A stretch of DNA of 64,000 nt, from positions 31,834-95,833 of the forward strand of contig CAJTRM010000011.1 in the NCBI GenBank assembly GCA_910578865.1. The letters run 5' to 3'. Shown piece after piece: positions 58,718 to 64,000 of the stretch (the first letter of the stretch is position 1; every line of letters starts with the position of its first letter). The notes under the pieces are model-generated. The model ran no database searches. It was not told the DNA's origin and saw only the letters and a list, made by a program, of their open reading frames with translations. The position numbers were made by a program, and so were the translations under genes. Origin of the DNA: an uncultured Dorea sp. (GTDB lineage Bacteria; Bacillota_A; Clostridia; Lachnospirales; Lachnospiraceae).

Positions 58718-59482
58718 ATGGAAACAAAGGATGTTATATTAGAACTTCGTACAAAAAAGGGATTATCTCAGGATGAATTAGCTGAGAAGATTATGGTTAC
58801 AAGGCAGGCTGTATCTCGTTGGGAGAATGGCGAGACGGTTCCAAATACAGAAACATTAAAGCTTTTATCAAAGGAATTTAATGTAACAATTAATACACTT
58901 TTGGGAGCTCCTAAGCAATTGGTATGCCAGTGTTGTGGTATGCCTCTCGAAGATGAAATTGTTGGTCACGATAGTGATGGATTTTTGAATGAAGATTACT
59001 GTAAGTGGTGCTATGCAGATGGAACATACACTTACAGCAATATGAATGATTTGATTGATGTGTGTGTAAAGCATTTGGTGAGCGAAGGTTTTTCAGAAGA
59101 ACAGGCTCGTGAACATATGAAGGCAACACTGCCCACACTTGATTACTGGAAGCGATATGAGGAACTAAGCGATAACGGGCAGTTTGAATTGTTTAAGGAA
59201 CAGCTTATCAAGGAAATAAATGAACTTCATATCGAAGGAATGCCTAAGGTTGAAAAACTGAATGCTTTAGTTGGTGGATATGTTAATTTGGCATATCCAT
59301 TACCAAGTGGTGCAAGTGTGAAGTTTTTGAATGACCAAACGACTTATCTTGGAAATCAATTAGAATCTGAGTTTGGTGGTGACAGATGCTTTGGTATTCT
59401 GGCAAATATGGATTTTATTATGGTTTGCACATATGAAGCAGAAGGCGCAAATCCTGAACTGCTTTTGTACAAAAAGAGATAG
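58718..59482 (+). CDS. XRE HTH protein with zinc-ribbon and C-terminal sensor-like domain
   Basis: A 254-residue protein. Residues 1-65 are a Cro/C1 HTH (KGLSQDELAEKIMVTRQAVS, RWENGETVPNTETLKLLSKE). Residues 70-110 are a zinc ribbon (CQCCGMPL, DYCKWCYADG). The last 140 residues have no clear family, but SDNGQFELFKEQLIKEINEL and DRCFGILANMDFIMVCTYEA are conserved-looking. ATG 58718 follows GGAGGTGG. It has its own promoter and lies before the tape measure gene, so it is a cargo regulator or host-fitness gene. Confidence 0.82.
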   Translation: METKDVILELRTKKGLSQDELAEKIMVTRQAVSRWENGETVPNTETLKLLSKEFNVTINTLLGAPKQLVCQCCGMPLEDEIVGHDSDGFLNEDYCKWCYADGTYTYSNMNDLIDVCVKHLVSEGFSEEQAREHMKATLPTLDYWKRYEELSDNGQFELFKEQLIKEINELHIEGMPKVEKLNALVGGYVNLAYPLPSGASVKFLNDQTTYLGNQLESEFGGDRCFGILANMDFIMVCTYEAEGANPELLLYKKR

Positions 59483-59564
59483 GATATAACAACATATTAC
59501 AGTTTTGGAAAGGGTCGAGAAATCGGCTCTTTTCTTTTGCCTAAAAATGGAAGGGAGGTTCGGT

Positions 59565-62396
59565 ATGGCTGCATCGAGAATTAAAGGTATCACCATTGAA
59601 ATCGGCGGCGATACCACTAAACTTCAAACAGCATTAAAGGGTGTAAATACCGAGATTAAAAATACAGAGGCTCAGCTTAAGGACGTAGAAAAGCTTCTTA
59701 AGTTAGATCCTGGCAATACTGAGCTTCTGGCTCAGAAGCATAAGTTACTTGGACAGGCGGTTGAGGAAACAAAGAATAAGTTAGAGACCTTGAAGACTGC
59801 ACAGCAGCAGGCAGATGAGGCTCTTAAGAATGGTACGATTTCTAAGGATCAGTATGATGCTCTGCAAAGAGAGATTATTGAGACCGAGCAGGAATTAAAG
59901 AGACTGGAAGAGCAGGCAAATCAGTCTGCTACAGCTTTACAGAAGATTGCTTCTACTGGTGAAAAGTGGAAAGAAGTTGGAGGAAATATTGAATCGGCTG
60001 GTAAGAAATTATTTCCGGTTACTGCAACGGTAACAGCTCTTGGTACAGCTTCTGTTAAGACTGCGGCTGATTTTGAAACTGCCATGAGTAAGGTGGCGGC
60101 GGTATCCGGTGCAAGCGGAAAAGAGTTGGAAGACCTGACTGCCAAGGCCAGGGAGATGGGAAGTAAGACTAAGTTTTCTGCATCCGAGGCGGCTGAGGCT
60201 ATGAACTACATGGCGATGGCCGGCTGGAAGACAGAGGACATGCTTTCCGGTATTGAAGGTGTGATGAACCTGGCGGCTGCTTCGGGAGAAGATCTGGCTA
60301 CGACTTCTGATATCGTAACGGATGCACTGACTGCCTTTGGTTTGTCGGCGCAGGATTCGGGGCATTTTGCAGATGTGTTGGCGGCGGCATCAAGCAATGC
60401 GAACACCAATGTATCAATGATGGGTGAGACCTTTAAGTATTGTGCGCCGATTGCAGGTGCTTTGGGGTTCTCGGTGGAAGATACAGCGGAAGCCATCGGT
60501 CTTATGGCAAATGCCGGTATCAAGTCCACTCAGGCAGGTACTTCCCTTCGCACCATAATGACAAATCTTTCCGGTGAGGTTAAGATTTGTGGGGAAAATA
60601 TTGGCGAGGTGACAGTTGCTACCACCAATGCGGATGGTTCCATGAGGGACCTGTCGGATATTCTGGCTGACTGTAGAACTGCCTTTAGCGGTTTGTCAGA
60701 ATCGGAGAAAGCAGCTGCGGCGGAATCACTGGTAGGAAAGAATGCCATGTCAGGGTTCCTCGCATTAATGAATGCAGGAGAAGGAGATATTGCAAAGCTC
60801 TCAGGAGCGATAGATAACTGTAACGGTGCTGCGCAGAGTATGGCAGACACCATGAATAATAACCTGGAAGGTCAGCTCACTATACTGAAATCTCAGTTGC
60901 AGGAGCTGGCCATTTCTTTTGGCGAGATTCTGTTACCGGCGGTGAAAAAGATTGTTGGATGGGTGCAGGGATTTATTGATGTACTAAACAGTCTGCCGGA
61001 CGGTGTAAAGGAAACCATTGTGACGGTTGCACTGATTGCGGCGGCGCTGGGCCCGGTACTGATTATCATTGGTAAAATCATTACGGCAGTGGGTACGATT
61101 ATGACCATTGTGCCAAAGGTTGTGGGTGTGATTAAGGCAGTGAAGACTGCATTTCTGGCACTGAATGCGACCATGCTTGCCAATCCGATTGTTCTGATTA
61201 TTGCTGCTATTGTGGCCTTGGTGGCGGCGTTTATCTATCTTTGGAATAACTGTGATGAGTTCCGGCAGTTCTGGATTGATTTGTGGGAAAGCATCAAGGA
61301 GATTGCGGTTGCAGTCTGGGAAGCCTTGAAGGAATTCTTTGCGGCGGCATGGGAGTTTATCAAGACTACAGCGGAAACGGTTTGGAATGCAATTGCTGGA
61401 TTCTTTACCGGGCTATGGGAAGGAATCAGGAATACATTTACTACTGTTGTGAATGCGATTTCCTCATTCTTGAGCACTGCATGGAATACGATCCAGACGG
61501 TTGCGACTACAGTTTGGACGGCTATTTCTACATTTTTCAGTACGATATGGAATGGCATAAAGACTGTGGTGACTACGGTTGTTACGGCAATCAGTACATT
61601 CCTGACTACAGCCTGGAATACAATCAAGACAGCGATTACTACTGTACTGAATGCTATCAAGACGGTATTTTCTACCGTATGGAATGCCATCAAAAATGTG
61701 GTTACCACAGTGATAAATGGCATCAAGAACACCATCACGACGGTTTGGAATGGTATCAAAAATACGGTGACAACCGTTGTGAATGCCATTAAGACGGCGG
61801 TGTCAACTGCTTTCAGTGCGATGTGGAATGGGATTAAGAATACCATTTCGGGTATCTATAACACCATCAAGAATGGTTTTACTAATGCAGTGAATTTCAT
61901 TAAGAATCTGGCTTCTTCGGCGTTCAGCTGGGGTGCTGATATCATCAATGGTATCGTGAATGGTATCAAGTCCTGCATCGGTAAGGTAAAGGATGCGGTT
62001 TGTAGTGTGGCTGACACAATCAAATCGTTCCTGCATTTCTCTGTGCCAGATGAAGGACCTCTGACGGAATACGAGAGCTGGATGCCAGACTTTATGTCCG
62101 GACTGGCGAAGGGTATTGAGAAGAGCAAGGGTATGGTAAAGGATGCAGTGAGTGGTCTTGCAGCTGATATGGTGGTAAATCCTCAGGTGAATGCAGGTCA
62201 AATGGCAATGGCAGGTGGCGGGACTGTATCGAGTGCAGATATGAGTAGTTTTGTATCGGCGATTAAGGATGCGGTTTCTTCAGCAGGCGGTGGCAGTGGT
62301 GACATTGTAATTCCTGTGTACCTTGGCGGTACGATGTTGGATGAAGTGATTGTAAATGCCCAGCAGAGGGCAAATCTAAGAAGTGGAGGGAGATAA
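59565..62396 (+). CDS. Tape measure protein
   Basis: A 943-residue tail length protein. The first 180 residues are coiled coil (TKLQTALKGVNTEIKNTEAQ). A conserved TP901-type domain (SASEAAEAMNYMAMAGWKTE, AGIKSTQAGTSLRTIMTNLS) follows. Hydrophobic helices lie at about 485-570 (IVTVALIAAALGPVLIIIGK, PIVLIIAAIVALVAAFIYLW). Then 15 or more 11-residue repeats of the pattern TTVWNAIKT run from about 600 to 790. The C-terminus ends LDEVIVNAQQRANLRSGGR. ATG 59565 follows GGGAGG. Length fixes the tail length. Confidence 0.93.
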   Translation: MAASRIKGITIEIGGDTTKLQTALKGVNTEIKNTEAQLKDVEKLLKLDPGNTELLAQKHKLLGQAVEETKNKLETLKTAQQQADEALKNGTISKDQYDALQREIIETEQELKRLEEQANQSATALQKIASTGEKWKEVGGNIESAGKKLFPVTATVTALGTASVKTAADFETAMSKVAAVSGASGKELEDLTAKAREMGSKTKFSASEAAEAMNYMAMAGWKTEDMLSGIEGVMNLAAASGEDLATTSDIVTDALTAFGLSAQDSGHFADVLAAASSNANTNVSMMGETFKYCAPIAGALGFSVEDTAEAIGLMANAGIKSTQAGTSLRTIMTNLSGEVKICGENIGEVTVATTNADGSMRDLSDILADCRTAFSGLSESEKAAAAESLVGKNAMSGFLALMNAGEGDIAKLSGAIDNCNGAAQSMADTMNNNLEGQLTILKSQLQELAISFGEILLPAVKKIVGWVQGFIDVLNSLPDGVKETIVTVALIAAALGPVLIIIGKIITAVGTIMTIVPKVVGVIKAVKTAFLALNATMLANPIVLIIAAIVALVAAFIYLWNNCDEFRQFWIDLWESIKEIAVAVWEALKEFFAAAWEFIKTTAETVWNAIAGFFTGLWEGIRNTFTTVVNAISSFLSTAWNTIQTVATTVWTAISTFFSTIWNGIKTVVTTVVTAISTFLTTAWNTIKTAITTVLNAIKTVFSTVWNAIKNVVTTVINGIKNTITTVWNGIKNTVTTVVNAIKTAVSTAFSAMWNGIKNTISGIYNTIKNGFTNAVNFIKNLASSAFSWGADIINGIVNGIKSCIGKVKDAVCSVADTIKSFLHFSVPDEGPLTEYESWMPDFMSGLAKGIEKSKGMVKDAVSGLAADMVVNPQVNAGQMAMAGGGTVSSADMSSFVSAIKDAVSSAGGGSGDIVIPVYLGGTMLDEVIVNAQQRANLRSGGR

Positions 62397-62399
62397 GCG

Positions 62400-62762
62400 A
62401 TGGCATTTTTTCAGTATTTGAACTTTGACGGCGTGGATCTTCCTCTGCCGGATAGTTATGAAGTGGATATGACGGATAAGGAAGCAGACAGCGGTGGAGA
62501 GACGGAAGCTGGAACCATACAGAGGGATGTGGTTCGTACTGGGGTGGTGACTATTTCTGTTTCTTTTTCTGTTACCCAGAAGTGGCTAAGGTTACTTACC
62601 GGGTATAAACAGCAGGAGAAGATAAGAGTTGGATTCTTTGACTCGGAGACTGCAAGTGTGAGGCAGACGGAAATGTATGTGGAGGGGTTTAAGGCGAAGC
62701 TTAAGAAGGATACGAGTTATAAAGGGCTGTGGATTGTAAGTTTTGTTTTGAAAGAGCTATAA
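62400..62762 (+). CDS. DUF6711-type tail protein
   Basis: A 120-residue protein, FFQYLNFDGVDLPLPDSYEV, GTIQRDVVRTGVVTISVSFS, TQKWLRLLTGYKQQEKIRVG. It resembles the small DUF6711 tail protein encoded just after tape measure genes in Firmicutes siphophages. It starts 3 bp after that gene. It is the last tail gene visible; distal tail and fibre genes are missing downstream or lie beyond the window. Confidence 0.75.
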   Translation: MAFFQYLNFDGVDLPLPDSYEVDMTDKEADSGGETEAGTIQRDVVRTGVVTISVSFSVTQKWLRLLTGYKQQEKIRVGFFDSETASVRQTEMYVEGFKAKLKKDTSYKGLWIVSFVLKEL

Positions 62763-62818
62763 AATAATTATTTCAAAATGGGGGTTGAAGTATAAATTAC
62801 ACTTTGTACAATGTATAT

Positions 62819-62832
62819 ATCGGGCGCCCGAT
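62819..62832. promoter_or_regulatory. 14-bp GC-rich palindrome
   Basis: ATCGGGCGCCCGAT is perfectly symmetric and stands out in AT-rich DNA, 26 bp before the next start. A regulator-binding site is possible. Confidence 0.5.
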
Positions 62833-62858
62833 GAGATCAATTTAAGGAGGTTCACGAG

Positions 62859-63332
62859 ATGAACAAAATTAATATTAGTCCCATCGGAAAGATTGTAAAT
62901 GGAAATGAAGTAAAGGTAATTCTTGATCCAAAGTATGCAAAAGCACTAAAAGGACTTGAAGGATACAGCCATGTTCAAATACTTTGGTGGATGAATGGCA
63001 GCGATAATCAAAGAGACCGAAATGTTTTGGTAGAAAAGAAACCATATAAAAATGGTCCGGATGAGATCGGTGTATTTGCACTTAGATCTCCGGAGAGACC
63101 TAATCCAATAGCGGTTTCAAATGTGAATATCGCATATGTGGATGAAGAGTCTGGAACTGTAGGGCTATATTATATTGATGCATTTGATGGAAGCCAGGTG
63201 CTTGACCTTAAGCCGTATACGCCAAGTATTGACCGCATTGAGAATCCGATGACACCTGATTGGTGTAGCCATTGGCCAAAGTCATATGAGGAAAGTGGAC
63301 GTTTTGACTGGGAAGCTGAATTTAATTTTTAG
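62859..63332 (+). CDS. TsaA/TrmO-like tRNA methyltransferase
   Basis: A 157-residue protein of the TsaA/TrmO family, which uses SAM to N6-methylate t6A37 of some tRNAs. Typical segments are NISPIGKIVNGNEVKVILDP, GYSHVQILWWMNGSDNQRDR, VFALRSPERPNPIAVSNVNI and DAFDGSQVLDLKPYTPSIDR. GGAGGT precedes the ATG. It follows the tail gene and precedes a GNAT gene and looks like cargo rather than a phage structural gene. Relatives can differ in substrate. Confidence 0.85.
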   Translation: MNKINISPIGKIVNGNEVKVILDPKYAKALKGLEGYSHVQILWWMNGSDNQRDRNVLVEKKPYKNGPDEIGVFALRSPERPNPIAVSNVNIAYVDEESGTVGLYYIDAFDGSQVLDLKPYTPSIDRIENPMTPDWCSHWPKSYEESGRFDWEAEFNF

Positions 63333-63345
63333 AGGGGGTGGTTCT

Positions 63346-63900
63346 GTGGCACTTGCAGATTACATAAACGAAAAACCAACAATACGTACAGATAGATTAA
63401 TTATTCGTCCAATGACAGAAGGAGATGTTCCTGCACTAAAGGAATGGATGTCGGATAAATCAATTTACACATATTGGGGAAAAGGACCAAGTAAGGCAGA
63501 ATTGAACCCTGAGTTACTATTCGAAAAGGAGGAAAAGCCAACAAAGAGTTTTCATCTTGGGGTAGCATTAAAAGATGATGATAAGGTTGTTGGCGATTTA
63601 TGGGTTTATCTGATTGAGAAAGATCGTATGGCTTCAGTTGCAATCAGATTATCAAAAGGAGTTCATGGATGCGGCTATGGAACAGAAGCCCTTAGGGCAA
63701 TTACAAGATTCTGTTTTGAGCATACAGAACTTAGAAGGCTTTGGACAGAAGTTGATGTTCGAAATGTTGCATCTTGTAGAATCCTAGAGAAATGTGGCTA
63801 CACGAAGGAAGGACATATCAGACAGGGTAAAATGGTAAATACCTGGTGCGACTACTATATCTATGGAATTTTGTCTACAGATATGGAAAGGCAAGTGTGA
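63346..63900 (+). CDS. GNAT acetyltransferase (RimJ/RimL-like)
   Basis: A 184-residue protein of the GNAT fold: TDRLIIRPMTEGDVPALKEW, then SVAIRLSKGVHGCGYGTEAL (acetyl-CoA loop) and RNVASCRILEKCGYTKEGHI. It probably acetylates a ribosomal protein, small molecule or antibiotic; the substrate is unknown. GTG 63346 is chosen because GAGGGGGTGG lies just before it. It lies 13 bp after the TrmO-like gene, so the two form an operon. Confidence 0.85.
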   Translation: MALADYINEKPTIRTDRLIIRPMTEGDVPALKEWMSDKSIYTYWGKGPSKAELNPELLFEKEEKPTKSFHLGVALKDDDKVVGDLWVYLIEKDRMASVAIRLSKGVHGCGYGTEALRAITRFCFEHTELRRLWTEVDVRNVASCRILEKCGYTKEGHIRQGKMVNTWCDYYIYGILSTDMERQV

Positions 63901-63944
63901 GCAACAACCAGTTGCTTTTCACAGATGTGTAATGTAGGTATAAT
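63900..63944 (+). promoter_or_regulatory. Small hairpin and promoter-like element after the GNAT gene
   Basis: AGCAAC and GTTGCT pair around AACCA, followed by TTTTC, as a weak terminator. TATAAT (63939-63944) follows at the same distance from GTTGCTTTTC as in the element at 58662-58695. A further gene probably begins beyond the window. Confidence 0.45.
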
Positions 63945-64000
63945 GATAACTTCTCGGAATCTCAATGAATGTGATTCTAACTGAAAATTGACAACTGAAT

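Noticed and set aside
61283..61792. A 169-codon open frame in another frame of the tape measure gene
   Set aside because: Same cause: repeat-driven open frame rich in Tyr, Cys and Gly, without start signals.
61235..61846. A 203-codon open frame on the minus strand inside the tape measure gene
   Set aside because: It mirrors the 11-residue repeats of the tape measure (low complexity, FLIPF/VFTTVV pattern) and has no ribosome site.
1..64000. CRISPR arrays, tRNA or rRNA genes, complete insertion sequences
   Set aside because: No regularly spaced 25-40 bp repeats with unique spacers, no cloverleaf or rRNA sequence and no transposase with terminal repeats were seen.

Overview
The window is AT-rich, densely coded DNA whose gene families (Lachnospiraceae-type integrases, DUF2800/DUF2815 phage replication genes, RHH-SymE-ParA-ParB element ends, a CptIN type III toxin-antitoxin) point to a Clostridia/Lachnospiraceae gut bacterium. 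Almost everything after 6.4 kb is mobile. No rRNA, tRNA, CRISPR array or complete insertion sequence was found.

Layout. (1) 1-6.4 kb looks chromosomal or anciently acquired: the 3' end of a DUF3427 helicase with a Nudix hydrolase, an SNF2 helicase with a SWIM zinc-finger partner, then a scrap heap of broken genes (NADAR-like fragment, Fic scrap, vWA pseudogene). (2) Five short sequences at 6409, 8389, 13916, 15508 and 23805 each encode MIKILF(I/L)CHG, the start of a low-molecular-weight protein tyrosine phosphatase (LMW-PTP) gene, and then run into unrelated DNA. I read them as attachment-site copies that split 6.4-64 kb into elements stacked in tandem: E1 (6.4-8.4 kb; Fic, broken macro-domain gene, integrase scrap), E2 (8.4-13.9 kb; RHH, SymE, broken parA, parB fused to a lysin scrap, AbiEi/AbiEii, broken xis and int), E3 (13.9-15.5 kb; one AlbA/Schlafen-type regulator), E4 (15.5-23.8 kb; metallo-beta-lactamase protein, CptIN, truncated AraC regulator, MATE pump, replication initiator, DnaC-like loader, intact xis and int) and E5 (23.8 kb to beyond the window).

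E5 starts with the same RHH-SymE-ParA-ParB block as E2. It then carries a 10-kb defence-like island (XRE/ImmA regulators, two DNA methyltransferases, an uncharacterised 184-residue protein, a PLD-helicase, a DndD/Rad50-like ATPase, small accessory proteins, an SfsA-like protein, an SMI1/KNR4 protein and a GH-E-type nuclease). A phage replication module follows, then a DUF1492/HNH/terminase/portal/protease/capsid/tail sequence up to the tape measure and the next tail gene. The tail module is interrupted or followed by cargo genes (XRE-zinc-ribbon protein, TrmO-like protein, GNAT acetyltransferase).

How it fits together: each integrase-bearing element seems to insert into codons 1-10 of the LMW-PTP gene and to bring a replacement 5' end with it, so elements can pile up. 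E2 looks like an internally deleted relative of E5. The most interesting candidates are the tandem attachment array, the methyltransferase/PLD-helicase/DndD-like island, the CptIN locus with two exact-period 45-nt repeats, and a structured RNA with two covarying hairpins directly upstream of a PBECR4-like phage nuclease gene at 49.2-50.1 kb.
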